A stretch of 64,000 bases of DNA, from NCBI RefSeq assembly GCF_033723955.1, contig NZ_CP137555.1, forward strand, positions 4,084,001-4,148,000, written 5' to 3'. Below, in pieces: positions 39,711-48,139 of the stretch. The notes beneath the pieces are model-generated. The model had not been told where the DNA came from. It did no database searches and saw only the letters and a program-made list of their open reading frames with translations. Each line of letters starts with the position of its first letter. Position 1 is the first letter of the stretch. Made by a program: the position numbers and the translations under genes. This stretch comes from Microbulbifer pacificus (GTDB taxonomy: Bacteria; Pseudomonadota; Gammaproteobacteria; Pseudomonadales; Cellvibrionaceae).

Positions 39711-42308
39711 ATGAACACCGAATACCGCAAAAAACTCCCCGGCACCGATCTCGATTATTTCGACACGCGCGAAGCAGTCGAAAAAATCCAGCCGGGTAGC
39801 TATGAAAAACTGCCGTACACCTCGCGCATCCTCGCCGAAAACCTGGTGCGCCGCTGTGAGCCGGAAAAACTCACCGAATCCCTCAAGCAGATCATCGAAC
39901 GCAAGCGCGACCTGGACTTCCCCTGGTTCCCCGCACGCGTCGTCTGCCACGATATTCTCGGCCAGACCGCGCTGGTGGATCTCGCCGGCCTGCGCGACGC
40001 CATCGCAGACCAGGGCGGTGATCCCGCCAAAGTAAACCCGGTCGTGCCCACCCAGCTGATCGTCGACCACTCCCTGGCCGTCGAACACCCCGGTTTTGAA
40101 AAAAACGCGTTTGAAAAAAACCGCGAAGTGGAAGAGCGCCGCAACGAAGACCGCTTCCACTTCATCAACTGGACCAAAACCGCGTTTGAAAACGTCGACG
40201 TAATCCCGCCCGGCAACGGCATCATGCACCAGATCAACCTGGAGAAAATGTCTCCGGTGGTGCAGGTGAAAAACGGTGTGGCCTTCCCGGATACCTGCGT
40301 CGGCACCGACAGCCACACCCCGATGGTGGATGCGCTCGGCGTAATTTCCGTGGGCGTGGGCGGCCTTGAAGCCGAAAGCGTTATGCTCGGCCGCGCCTCC
40401 TACATGCGCTTGCCCGACATCGTCGGCGTCGAGCTGACCGGCAAACTGCAGCCCGGCATCACCGGTACCGACATGGTGCTGGCGTTGACCGAATTCCTGC
40501 GCCGCGAGCGCGTGGTGGGTGCGTATCTCGAATTCTACGGCGAAGGCGCCTCCAGCCTGAGCCTGGGAGACCGCGCCACCATCGCCAACATGACGCCCGA
40601 ATACGGCGCCACCGCCGGCATGTTCGCCATCGACGAGCAGACCATCGACTACCTGAAGCTCACCGGCCGCGACGACGCGCAGGTAGCCTTGGTAGAAAAA
40701 TTCGCGAAAGAAACCGGCCTGTGGGCGGACTCTTTGAAAGACGCCGAATACGAGCGCGTGCTCAAGTTCGACCTGTCTTCCGTTACCCGCAACCTGGCCG
40801 GCCCGTCCAACCCGCACGCACTGCTGCCGGTGTCCGAACTGGCGAACCGCGGCATCGCCAAAGAGTGGAAAGAAGAAGAGGGCCTGATGCCCGACGGTGC
40901 GGTGATCATTGCCGCGATCACCAGCTGCACCAACACCAGCAACCCGCGCAACATGATTGCCGCGGGCCTGATCGCGCGCAACGCCAACAAGCTCGGCCTG
41001 ACCCGCAAGCCGTGGGTGAAAACCTCCCTGGCTCCGGGTTCCAAAACCGTAAAAATGTACCTGGAAGAAGCCGACCTGCTGCCGGAACTGCAGCAACTGG
41101 GCTTCGACGTGGTCGCGTTTGCCTGCACCACCTGTAACGGCATGAGTGGCGCACTGGACCCGGTCATCCAGAAAGAAGTGATCGACCGCGACCTGTACGC
41201 CACCGCCGTACTGTCCGGCAACCGCAACTTCGACGGCCGTATCCACCCCTACGCCAAGCAGGCGTTCCTGGCTTCGCCGCCCTTGGTCGTTGCGTACTCC
41301 ATCGCCGGTACCATCCGCTTCGATATCGAGAAGGACACCCTGGGTTACGACAAAGACGGCAACCCGGTCACCCTGAAAGATATCTGGCCGAGCGACGAAG
41401 AGATCGACGCGATCGTCAAACAGAGCGTCAAGCCCGAGCAGTTCCGCGAGGTCTACATCCCGATGTTCGATTTGGCCAAGGCCGAATCTGAGAAGGGCGA
41501 CCCGCTGTACAACTGGCGCCCACAGAGCACCTACATCCGCCGCCCGCCGTACTGGGAAGGCGCGCTGGCCGGTGAGCGTGCGCTGAAGGGCATGCGCCCG
41601 CTGGCGGTGCTGGGTGACAACATCACCACCGACCACCTGTCGCCGTCCAACGCGATCCTGGCCAGCAGTGCCGCCGGTGAATACCTGGCGAAAATGGGCC
41701 TGCCGGAAGAGGACTTCAACTCCTACGCCACTCACCGCGGCGATCACCTCACCGCCCAGCGCGCCACCTTCGCCAACCCGAAGCTGTTAAACGAAATGGT
41801 GCGCAACGAAAACGGTGAAGTGAAGCAGGGCTCGCTGGCCCGCGTCGAGCCGGAAGGCCAGGTCACCCGCATGTGGGAAGCCATCGAAACCTACATGGAC
41901 CGCAAACAGCCGCTGATCATTATCGCAGGCGCCGACTACGGCCAGGGTTCCTCGCGCGACTGGGCCGCCAAGGGCGTGCGCCTCGCCGGTGTGGAAGCGA
42001 TCGTGGCGGAAGGCTTCGAGCGTATTCACCGCACCAACCTGATCGGCATGGGCGTGCTGCCGCTGGAGTTCCTGCCGGGCACCACCCGCACGACCCTCGG
42101 CATCGACGGCACCGAAACCTATGACGTGGTCGGCGAGCGCACCCCGGGCGCAACCCTGACCCTGCTGATCCACCGCAAGGATGGTGAAACCGTAGAAGTG
42201 CCGGTGAAATGCCGCCTGGATACCGCCGAAGAAGTTTCCATCTACGAGGCCGGCGGTGTACTGCAGCGCTTCGCCAAGGACTTCCTCGAAGCGGAGGCAA
42301 CAGCCTGA
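39711..42308 (+). CDS. acnD: Fe-S 2-methylcitrate dehydratase AcnD
   Basis: An aconitase-family enzyme that dehydrates 2-methylcitrate to a 2-methylaconitate isomer which PrpF then converts for hydration. It is 865 residues long. The 4Fe-4S ligands are in AAITSCTNTSNPRN and FACTTCNGMSG. Substrate-binding segments include CVGTDSHTPMVDALGV and the C-terminal GADYGQGSSRDWAAKG. Its length and pairing with prpF distinguish it from AcnA. It begins 178 bases after prpC, with the structured repeat in the gap. Confidence 0.95.
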   Translation: MNTEYRKKLPGTDLDYFDTREAVEKIQPGSYEKLPYTSRILAENLVRRCEPEKLTESLKQIIERKRDLDFPWFPARVVCHDILGQTALVDLAGLRDAIADQGGDPAKVNPVVPTQLIVDHSLAVEHPGFEKNAFEKNREVEERRNEDRFHFINWTKTAFENVDVIPPGNGIMHQINLEKMSPVVQVKNGVAFPDTCVGTDSHTPMVDALGVISVGVGGLEAESVMLGRASYMRLPDIVGVELTGKLQPGITGTDMVLALTEFLRRERVVGAYLEFYGEGASSLSLGDRATIANMTPEYGATAGMFAIDEQTIDYLKLTGRDDAQVALVEKFAKETGLWADSLKDAEYERVLKFDLSSVTRNLAGPSNPHALLPVSELANRGIAKEWKEEEGLMPDGAVIIAAITSCTNTSNPRNMIAAGLIARNANKLGLTRKPWVKTSLAPGSKTVKMYLEEADLLPELQQLGFDVVAFACTTCNGMSGALDPVIQKEVIDRDLYATAVLSGNRNFDGRIHPYAKQAFLASPPLVVAYSIAGTIRFDIEKDTLGYDKDGNPVTLKDIWPSDEEIDAIVKQSVKPEQFREVYIPMFDLAKAESEKGDPLYNWRPQSTYIRRPPYWEGALAGERALKGMRPLAVLGDNITTDHLSPSNAILASSAAGEYLAKMGLPEEDFNSYATHRGDHLTAQRATFANPKLLNEMVRNENGEVKQGSLARVEPEGQVTRMWEAIETYMDRKQPLIIIAGADYGQGSSRDWAAKGVRLAGVEAIVAEGFERIHRTNLIGMGVLPLEFLPGTTRTTLGIDGTETYDVVGERTPGATLTLLIHRKDGETVEVPVKCRLDTAEEVSIYEAGGVLQRFAKDFLEAEATA

Positions 42309-42310
42309 TC

Positions 42311-43489
42311 ATGACTTTTGCACCACAAATCAAAGTGCCCGCCACCTACATGCGTGGCGGCACCAGCAAGGGTGTGTTCTTCCGTCTGCAGGACCTCCCG
42401 GAATCCGCACAGGTTCCGGGCGCCGCGCGCGACAACTTCCTGCTGCGGGTGATCGGCAGCCCCGATCCCTACGGCAAGCAGACCGACGGCATGGGCGGAG
42501 CCACCTCCAGCACCAGCAAAACCGTCATCCTGTCGAAGAGCGAGCAGCCAGAGCACGACGTGGATTACCTGTTCGGCCAGGTCTCCATCGACAAGCCGTT
42601 CGTGGACTGGTCCGGCAACTGCGGCAACCTCACCGCCGCCGTCGGTGCCTTCGCCATCAACAGCGGTTTTGTGGATGCGGCACGCGTTCCAGAGAACGGC
42701 ATCTGCACCGTGCGCATCTGGCAGGCCAACATCAAGAAAACCATCATCGCCCACGTACCCATCACCAATGGGGAAGTGCAGGAGACCGGTGATTTCGAGC
42801 TGGACGGCGTCACCTTCCCGGCGGCGGAAGTGCAGATCGAATTCATGGACCCGGCGGATGGGGAAGGGGCTATGTTCCCCACCGGCAACCTGGTGGACGA
42901 TTTGGAGGTGCCCGGCGTCGGCACCCTGAAAGCCACCATGATCAACGCCGGCATCCCGACCATTTTCGTCAACGCCGCGGATATCGGTTACACCGGCACC
43001 GAACTGCAGGAAGCCATCAACGGTGACGACAAGGCGCTGGCCATGTTCGAAACCATCCGCGCCCATGGCGCGGTGCAAATGGGCCTGATCGCAACGGTGG
43101 AAGAGGCAGCCGCTCGCCAGCATACCCCGAAGGTCGCGTTCGTCGCGGCACCCAAGGGCTATGTGGCTTCCAGTGGCAAGCAAGTGGACGCAGGTGAAAT
43201 CGACCTGCTGGTGCGGGCGCTCTCCATGGGCAAACTGCACCACGCCATGATGGGCACCGCTGCGGTGGCCATCGGCACCGCCGCCGCCATTCCCGGCACC
43301 CTGGTCAATCTGGCTGCGGGGGGAGGGGAGCGCAGCGTGGTGAACTTTGGCCATCCATCCGGCACCTTGCGTGTTGGTGCGGAAGCGGAAATTGCCAACG
43401 GTGAGTGGACCGCCACCAAGGCCATCATGAGCCGCAGTGCGCGGATTCTGATGGAAGGGTGGGTGCGGGTGCCCGGCGATTGCTGCTAG
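42311..43489 (+). CDS. prpF: 2-methylaconitate cis-trans isomerase PrpF
   Basis: It isomerises the AcnD product to cis-2-methylaconitate. The 392-residue protein of the diaminopimelate epimerase-like fold starts with PATYMRGGTSKGVFF, the PrpF hallmark, followed by GMGGATSSTSKTVIL and WSGNCGNLTAAVGAFA (the conserved Cys-Gly-Asn). It starts two bases after the acnD stop. The C-terminus has GMGTAAVA-type (MMGTAAVAIGTAAAIPGT) and FGHPSGTLRVGA segments. It is the last gene before a strong terminator; prpD is not adjacent. Confidence 0.95.
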   Translation: MTFAPQIKVPATYMRGGTSKGVFFRLQDLPESAQVPGAARDNFLLRVIGSPDPYGKQTDGMGGATSSTSKTVILSKSEQPEHDVDYLFGQVSIDKPFVDWSGNCGNLTAAVGAFAINSGFVDAARVPENGICTVRIWQANIKKTIIAHVPITNGEVQETGDFELDGVTFPAAEVQIEFMDPADGEGAMFPTGNLVDDLEVPGVGTLKATMINAGIPTIFVNAADIGYTGTELQEAINGDDKALAMFETIRAHGAVQMGLIATVEEAAARQHTPKVAFVAAPKGYVASSGKQVDAGEIDLLVRALSMGKLHHAMMGTAAVAIGTAAAIPGTLVNLAAGGGERSVVNFGHPSGTLRVGAEAEIANGEWTATKAIMSRSARILMEGWVRVPGDCC

Positions 43490-43542
43490 TCTGCCTAGTG
43501 GCAGAAGCCGCTAATAGCTGTCTAAGCTGACTTTGAAGGTCG

Positions 43543-43577
43543 AAAAAGCGAGCCTCAATTGAGGCTCGCTTTTTTTG
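43543..43577 (+). terminator. Terminator of the prp operon
   Basis: AAAAAGCGAGCCTCAA (43543-43558) and its exact complement (43559-43574) form a stem with an AATT loop, and the 3' arm runs into T7. It marks the right edge of the core-like region. Confidence 0.92.
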
Positions 43578-43860
43578 TGTTTGAGCAGCTTATTAATGGA
43601 TCGAGGGAATCCGAAGTTCGATCAATATATTTATAGAAATGATGGGTAACAATCTAAGTCATTGACTTTAAAGGTTATTTAAATACTATCGAACGCCCAA
43701 TATGGAAAATGAAATGCATATTATAAGTTGGGCTGGAGAAAGTTATACCAAATTGCCGGTACAGGTCGATGTAATGGTACCCATGGAGATTCTTTGTGAG
43801 TTTTGCTGGAAAGATTTTCTCTTTGAGCAAAAAAGGGGCTAGCCCGTTATTTAGTTAATT
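43578..43860. other. AT-rich gene-free junction at accessory island start
   Basis: About 280 bases with no convincing gene. Base composition changes here from GC-rich to clearly AT-rich and stays so until about 48.9 kb. I saw no integrase, tRNA or obvious attachment repeat at the junction. Confidence 0.5.
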
Positions 43861-44589
43861 TTGGACGTAGCATTGAAACAACAAGAAATACAAGCGTTAA
43901 AGGGGCAAGAAATTCTTGCTAGGCCAGCTAATCAATTGCTGAATGACTTTGGGGCGGGAAGAGCTTCGCCCGGATCGGGTAGTGCCGCCGCCCTTCTGGG
44001 GCTTCTGGCATCAAAAATGATAATCACAGTTTGTGATATTAGCCTCAGAAAGAGTGAATGCTCAAAATTCCATAAAGAATTTTCTTTTGTCTTAAGTAGA
44101 GTTAAGGAAGAGATAGAGCCAAAGCTAAGAGATCTATTTGAAAAAGACGCAAGAGATTTTGAGACGGTAGTAAACCTTAGGGTTTTGCGTGATAAGTCAG
44201 TTGACGCCAATGAAAGATCCAAGTTCGCAAGAGAGTCATTGGATCTTTTGCAGGTGGCCACAGATTATACCTTTGAGGTTGCGGAATCGTCATTATCTTT
44301 AATGGAGTATGGGGTGACGATGTTTGAGCATGGCTGGCACGCAATACGTGGAGATTCCGGAGTGGCGATTAGCGCTGCTATGTCCGGTGTGATGTCATCG
44401 ATTTTTATCATCCATCTAAACTTGAAAACCTTGCGGCGAAGAAATTATTCCAAGGAAAATTTGAATAGAATTCGTACACTTCAGTCCAGGCTAGAGGAGT
44501 TACAGACGAAGGCGTTTTCTTGTGTGACATACATCAGCTCGGAGTCACTTGAATCGATTCAGTCAATGCAATTGGAGTTGAGTGAATAA
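43861..44589 (+). CDS. Cyclodeaminase/cyclohydrolase-like (FTCD_C fold) protein
   Basis: A helical protein of about 242 residues. The N-terminal RPANQLLNDFGAGRASPGSGSAAALLGLLASKM matches the FTCD_C pattern (PGGGSAAALAGAL), and the later RGDSGVAISAAMSGVMSSIFIIHLN matches its SDAGVAAALAEAA...NV segment. Family enzymes deaminate or hydrolyse formimino- or methenyl-tetrahydrofolate, but here the first Gly triplet reads PGSGS and the flanks diverge, so activity is uncertain. The start is unclear: TTG codons at 43861 and 43873 are possible, and neither has a good ribosome site. It is AT-rich, unlike the core. It precedes the DUF262-HEPN pair by 90 bases on the same strand. Confidence 0.6.
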   Translation: MDVALKQQEIQALKGQEILARPANQLLNDFGAGRASPGSGSAAALLGLLASKMIITVCDISLRKSECSKFHKEFSFVLSRVKEEIEPKLRDLFEKDARDFETVVNLRVLRDKSVDANERSKFARESLDLLQVATDYTFEVAESSLSLMEYGVTMFEHGWHAIRGDSGVAISAAMSGVMSSIFIIHLNLKTLRRRNYSKENLNRIRTLQSRLEELQTKAFSCVTYISSESLESIQSMQLELSE

Positions 44590-44679
44590 TAAGTCGATAA
44601 ATATCGCCACTTTATTCTGGACTGCATAAGATGTGATTTATCTTTAATTTTTCTTTCAGTTTAAAAATGAGGGTTTTAA

Positions 44680-45756
44680 ATGAGTCTCGAAGATGAAATA
44701 AGCGAGCGTATTGGGGAAGTTAGGACAGATACGTTTGATATGAGTTTTGGTGAAATTGTTAATCTTCATTATAACAATGAGCTGGTGATTCAGCCTGAAT
44801 ACCAGAGGTTATTCCGTTGGAGTAATCAACAAAAATCGCATTTGATTGAGTCCATATTGTTGGAATTGCCTGTCCCGCAAATATTCGTAATCGAAAATCA
44901 GGACGGTGTTTTAGAATTAATAGATGGGCTTCAGCGAACGAGTACTGTGCTTCAGTTTATGGAACCAGATTCCATAAATATGGATCCGCTATGTTTGGAG
45001 GGGTGTACGTTAATTCCTGCTTTAAACGGAAAAACATTTCAAGATCTCCCGCTAAGTTTGAGGCTTTCCCTAAAACGATCTCCGATTAGGACGGTCGTCA
45101 TAAAAAAACAAAGCAAAGGTTTCCTTAGGTATGAGATGTTTAAGCGGTTAAATACTGGGGGTTCAAATCTGGAACCCCAGGAAATAAGGAATTGTTCTGC
45201 GAGAATGATTGGTGAGAACGGTGTTGAATTTTATAATTTTTTGGTTGGCTTGACTGCGTTTGAATCTTTTGCTCGATGTGCTGATTATCTTCCTCAGGCG
45301 GAAAAAGATAAGAAAGGGGCTGAAGAGCTTGTTCTCAGATTTTTTGCAACCAAGAACGCTCCAGATTTATTTAAAGGAAGTGTTCGAGATTGGCTAGACA
45401 ATTTCATGGAGGCTATTCTTCTGCAAGATATTGAGTTTGACTTGGAGAAAGAGGCATCAATTTTTAAAGATACATTTAGTGTTATTTACGACAAGCTGGG
45501 TGATAGCGCATTTCTTCGGTATAGGGGAAATACGCCAGTAGGTTCGTTACCTCCTGCATATTTTGAGGCAATATCGGTAGGTACGTATAATTCTTTGGAG
45601 AAGGTGAGAGTTAAGGATAGGACCGTACTTCGTTCTGCAATTACGGATCTTGTTCAGTCTGTGGATTTTAGGGCGGTTACTGGGCCGGGAGCTAACTCTA
45701 GAGAAAAACTGCAAACCAGGATAAACCTTGTTTCTAGCAAGCTTGAAGAGTTATGA
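44680..45756 (+). CDS. DUF262 domain protein (GmrS/ParB-like sensor subunit)
   Basis: A 358-residue cytoplasmic protein whose N-terminal half is a DUF262 ParB/Srx-like nucleotide-binding domain: IQPEYQRLFRWSNQQKSHLIESILLELPVPQIFV (recognised as a region, residues 38-70) and ELIDGLQRTSTV (79-90), a variant of the family DGQQR motif. FKRLNTGGSNLEPQEIRNC is a further family block. DUF262 proteins act in type IV restriction (GmrS, BrxU) and other anti-phage systems, usually with a DUF1524 HNH nuclease. That nuclease is missing here, and the stop overlaps a HEPN gene by four bases (ATGA) instead. GAGGG precedes the ATG. Confidence 0.85.
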   Translation: MSLEDEISERIGEVRTDTFDMSFGEIVNLHYNNELVIQPEYQRLFRWSNQQKSHLIESILLELPVPQIFVIENQDGVLELIDGLQRTSTVLQFMEPDSINMDPLCLEGCTLIPALNGKTFQDLPLSLRLSLKRSPIRTVVIKKQSKGFLRYEMFKRLNTGGSNLEPQEIRNCSARMIGENGVEFYNFLVGLTAFESFARCADYLPQAEKDKKGAEELVLRFFATKNAPDLFKGSVRDWLDNFMEAILLQDIEFDLEKEASIFKDTFSVIYDKLGDSAFLRYRGNTPVGSLPPAYFEAISVGTYNSLEKVRVKDRTVLRSAITDLVQSVDFRAVTGPGANSREKLQTRINLVSSKLEEL

Positions 45757-46427
45757 ACGATTACGAATCGCAAATAGAAAATGATCTTCTTTGGAGGGAA
45801 AAGGAGCTTGCCTCTTTAAAGAGGATGGCGATTACAAGTCGAAATAATCAAATTGCTTATCGGGCTATTCTGAGGGCTTCTTGGGCTACTTTATATGCTC
45901 ATTTTGAGGGTTTTACGAAGTTTGCTTGGGAGCTTCTTCTTGACAAGGTTGAATCTGAGGCGGTGCCCGCCCGCGAACTAAGCGAAAAATTCAGGGCGCT
46001 TGCTCTTGAAAAGCCATTTAAGATTTTAAGGGGTGACGCCAGCTCTGAAAACCTATTGTCTTTTTTTGATTCAGGGATGCAAGAATTTTTACGGAGCCCT
46101 GTCATTTTTGATCCAGAATGCAGATTATCCACTGATTCAAATTTGTGGCCGAACGTGTTCGAGAGAGAGTGTGCCAAAATTGGTGTTGCGTCGAGAGAGT
46201 TGGATAATGGAAGGGCTAGGATTAAAGCTTTGGTGGCGCGAAGAAATGAGATAGCTCACGGTAAAAATATGACGGTCAGCTCTGTCGATGAATACTCTGA
46301 GTATGAGCAGGCGGCGCTTCTCGTCATGCACGATCTGGCTTTGCAGGTTTTAGATATTATCGAAAATCGCGGCTACCGCGTAACTAATTTCCCCGCCCAA
46401 ACTATTACTGCCGATTCCTCTGAATAA
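45753..46427 (+). CDS. HEPN ribonuclease-like protein (MAE_28990/MAE_18760 type)
   Basis: A 224-residue helical protein with a HEPN catalytic motif R-x4-H: Arg164, Asn165 and His169 in VARRNEIAHGK. N-terminal helices with RASWATLYAHFEGFTKFAWELLLDK match the MAE_28990/MAE_18760 HEPN group as I recall it. HEPN proteins with this motif are metal-independent RNases used as toxins or abortive-infection effectors. Start and stop overlap (ATGA) couple it to the DUF262 gene, implying a sensor-effector pair. AT-rich codon use suggests transfer. Confidence 0.82.
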   Translation: MNDYESQIENDLLWREKELASLKRMAITSRNNQIAYRAILRASWATLYAHFEGFTKFAWELLLDKVESEAVPARELSEKFRALALEKPFKILRGDASSENLLSFFDSGMQEFLRSPVIFDPECRLSTDSNLWPNVFERECAKIGVASRELDNGRARIKALVARRNEIAHGKNMTVSSVDEYSEYEQAALLVMHDLALQVLDIIENRGYRVTNFPAQTITADSSE

Positions 46428-46483
46428 TGGGCAGTATCAGATCTTTGTGGAGTTGCAATGCTAGGGAAGCCCTTATCCAATAA

Positions 46484-46499
46484 TTGGGGTCAGATCAAC
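46484..46499 (+). repeat. GGGGTCAGATCAAC motif, copy 1
   Basis: TTGGGGTCAGATCAAC. Variants recur at 47051, 47971 and 54653; two of them stand upstream of RAYT start segments. Probably a relic of RAYT-mobilised sequence. Confidence 0.6.
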
Positions 46500-46622
46500 T
46501 TTATGGCACTGATTTTACTGATAGTGTGTGATGCCTGAGTTTTGAACGGATCCTAAACTACATTTTGGGAAATTGGCTGGGCGGCGTTCCTAGGATTTGT
46601 ATTTTCAAGAGTTTGGAAATGT

Positions 46623-47036
46623 ATGAAGTTTCTAGTTTCAAATATTGGTGACCGGAACCATCAGGATATTTTTTCTGGTATTGCCTCTGGTGCGTTTTTT
46701 GACCTATCACCAAGGCAGCATGGCTGGAATGATTACTACCAAATTGGTCTAAACGACGTTGTATATGTGATATCAAAAGAGCGTCGAGTAGAGCATGGTT
46801 TTCGAGTTCTTGGGATCGTCGACGGCGTGGATCTTGAGGTCGATGATGTATGGGGTGAAAAGGTTAGATCCGTTACCGGCGGAAATCTTCGAGTGCTTTT
46901 TGGGCAGCGTGTGGACTATATCGGGATCGATTACTCAGATTTTGTCAGGAACAATGGCATTGTCAGCCCAAAATTGAATCCTGTGACCGGCAAGATGTAC
47001 CCCGGATTTAATTGCGTGAAGTTTCCCGAAGTTTGA
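46623..47036 (+). CDS. Small protein, unrecognised; possible EVE/PUA-like fold
   Basis: A 137-residue protein I cannot assign with confidence. It is beta-rich with no membrane segment: MKFLVSNIGDRNHQDIFSG, then WNDYYQIGLNDVVYVISKERRVEHGFRVLGIVDGVDLE. The order (start strand, aromatic Trp-Asn, GLNDVVYVIS, then a VLGIVDG strand) recalls EVE/PUA-like modified-base readers, which occur in defence loci, but the match is only impressionistic. It lies 195 bases after the HEPN gene on the same strand in AT-rich DNA. Confidence 0.6.
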   Translation: MKFLVSNIGDRNHQDIFSGIASGAFFDLSPRQHGWNDYYQIGLNDVVYVISKERRVEHGFRVLGIVDGVDLEVDDVWGEKVRSVTGGNLRVLFGQRVDYIGIDYSDFVRNNGIVSPKLNPVTGKMYPGFNCVKFPEV

Positions 47037-47050
47037 AATTAAAATAAATA

Positions 47051-47248
47051 TTGGGGTCAGAGTAAAGTATTCTGTTTGAATTATTATGCTTCATAGGTTT
47101 TTGTTGTAGCACCCACTGAATTTTCCGTCCATTAGTCTATTGCCATAACAAAGAGCGAGGGAGAAGCTTGATGGCCAGATTACCGCGCCTTGGTCCTGCG
47201 GGGATTCCGCAGCATGTCATACCGCGTGGCAACAACCGGCAGGTTCGA
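47051..47248 (+). repeat. RAYT 5' segment, copy A
   Basis: It comprises the TTGGGGTCAGAGTAAAG motif, a leader with CCGTCCATTAGTCTATTGCCAT, and the first 26 codons of a REP-associated transposase from ATG 47171 (MARLPRLGPAGIPQHVIPRGNNRQV). Similarity to copy B at 47971-48139 stops abruptly after GGCAGGTT, where the unknown gene begins. Confidence 0.82.
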
Positions 47249-47281
47249 ATTCAGAGTGTTTTTCAAAAAAGGATTGTAAAG

Positions 47282-47857
47282 TTGAGTTATGTAGAAAGGT
47301 TTATAGATGCGATTGACTACACTCGCAGTTTGGGCTTAAAAATCGAAAAAAACCCAATACCGCTTAGTGATAAGATTAAACTTTCAACTATGCAGAATAT
47401 TTTTCAGCTATGTGGGGATGCGTTATATCACTATGGCTATCAAACTTCAGAAAATTTAGCAGGTCAATGTACACCTGTTCATTTAATGCTGCAGTCGCAT
47501 CTTAAAAGTGACATGAATATCGATAGCTTTATCACGGTAGGTGATCGATATTGGGCTGATTACATTTACTGTGAAATGTCTAAAAATTCTATAGAAAGTG
47601 AGCTTAAAAACCCGAGTATCGGTGGAGGTATTAAAGCTCATGTTTGGCTGACACTTACTGATGGTACGATTTTAGACTGTACCGCAGAAGCACACGCAGA
47701 TCTACTTTTCAAACGTGGTCTACATCCTGCCCATAAGTGCATAATGCTCGTTGATCCAAACCAAGAAGAAAACGTCAAGATTGGGTATCATAGACCTTAC
47801 CTGATAGGAACTGGTTTTTTAGAAAAAACAGGCATATATCAGGTTGTTCATCCATAA
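47282..47857 (+). CDS. Unknown protein captured within a RAYT gene
   Basis: A 191-residue protein of unrecognised family. The frame is open from 47168 through the RAYT fragment, which would give a 229-residue chimera. The native start is more likely TTG 47282 (LSYVERFIDAIDYTRSLG), as AAAGGA lies eight bases upstream. Notable segments are CGDALYHYGYQTSENLAGQCTPVHLMLQSHL and GGGIKAHVWLTLTDGTILDCTAEAHADLL. The conserved-looking Cys and His pattern (QCTPVH..., KAHVWLT...DCTAEAH) would suit a transglutaminase-like Cys-His-Asp enzyme, which is speculation. RAYT segments lie on both sides. Confidence 0.68.
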   Translation: MSYVERFIDAIDYTRSLGLKIEKNPIPLSDKIKLSTMQNIFQLCGDALYHYGYQTSENLAGQCTPVHLMLQSHLKSDMNIDSFITVGDRYWADYIYCEMSKNSIESELKNPSIGGGIKAHVWLTLTDGTILDCTAEAHADLLFKRGLHPAHKCIMLVDPNQEENVKIGYHRPYLIGTGFLEKTGIYQVVHP

Positions 47858-47970
47858 CAAGGCGGGGCAGACAGGCTCAGGGCCTTCGGCCCTCCGTGGG
47901 GCAGCGTTCGGTGCCTAGGCTCAACTTAATTAATAAAATGCGTATATGGAAGAATGTAGAAAAATAATAA

Positions 47971-48139
47971 ATGGGGTTAGATCAACATTATGAAACCCTT
48001 TTGCTCCCGCTGAGTTTTCCATCCGTTAGTCTATGGCCATTACCAAAAGGGAAGGGAAGGCTTGATGGCCAGATTGCCGCGCCTCGGACCTGCAGGGATT
48101 CCGCAGCATGTCATACAGTGGGGCAACAACCGGCAGGTT
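47971..48139 (+). repeat. RAYT 5' segment, copy B
   Basis: A direct, imperfect repeat of copy A: ATGGGGTTAGATCAAC motif, CCATCCGTTAGTCTATGGCCAT leader and RAYT start, then continuous into the decayed RAYT body. The two copies flank the gene at 47282-47857. Confidence 0.82.

Noticed and set aside
38403..41747. A 1,100-codon open minus-strand frame opposite prpC and acnD
   Set aside because: It crosses two well-identified genes plus the structured repeat between them, shows only His/Gly/Val-rich low-meaning sequence and has no ribosome site. It is a codon-bias shadow.
44680..45756. Complete GmrSD-type type IV restriction enzyme
   Set aside because: Only the DUF262 half is present. No DUF1524 HNH domain (GmrD) is seen in this gene or its neighbours; the coupled gene is a HEPN protein instead.
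47168..47857. A functional RAYT transposase
   Set aside because: Only the first 26 codons are RAYT-like; the HUH motif and catalytic tyrosine are absent from this frame, and the rest is unrelated.
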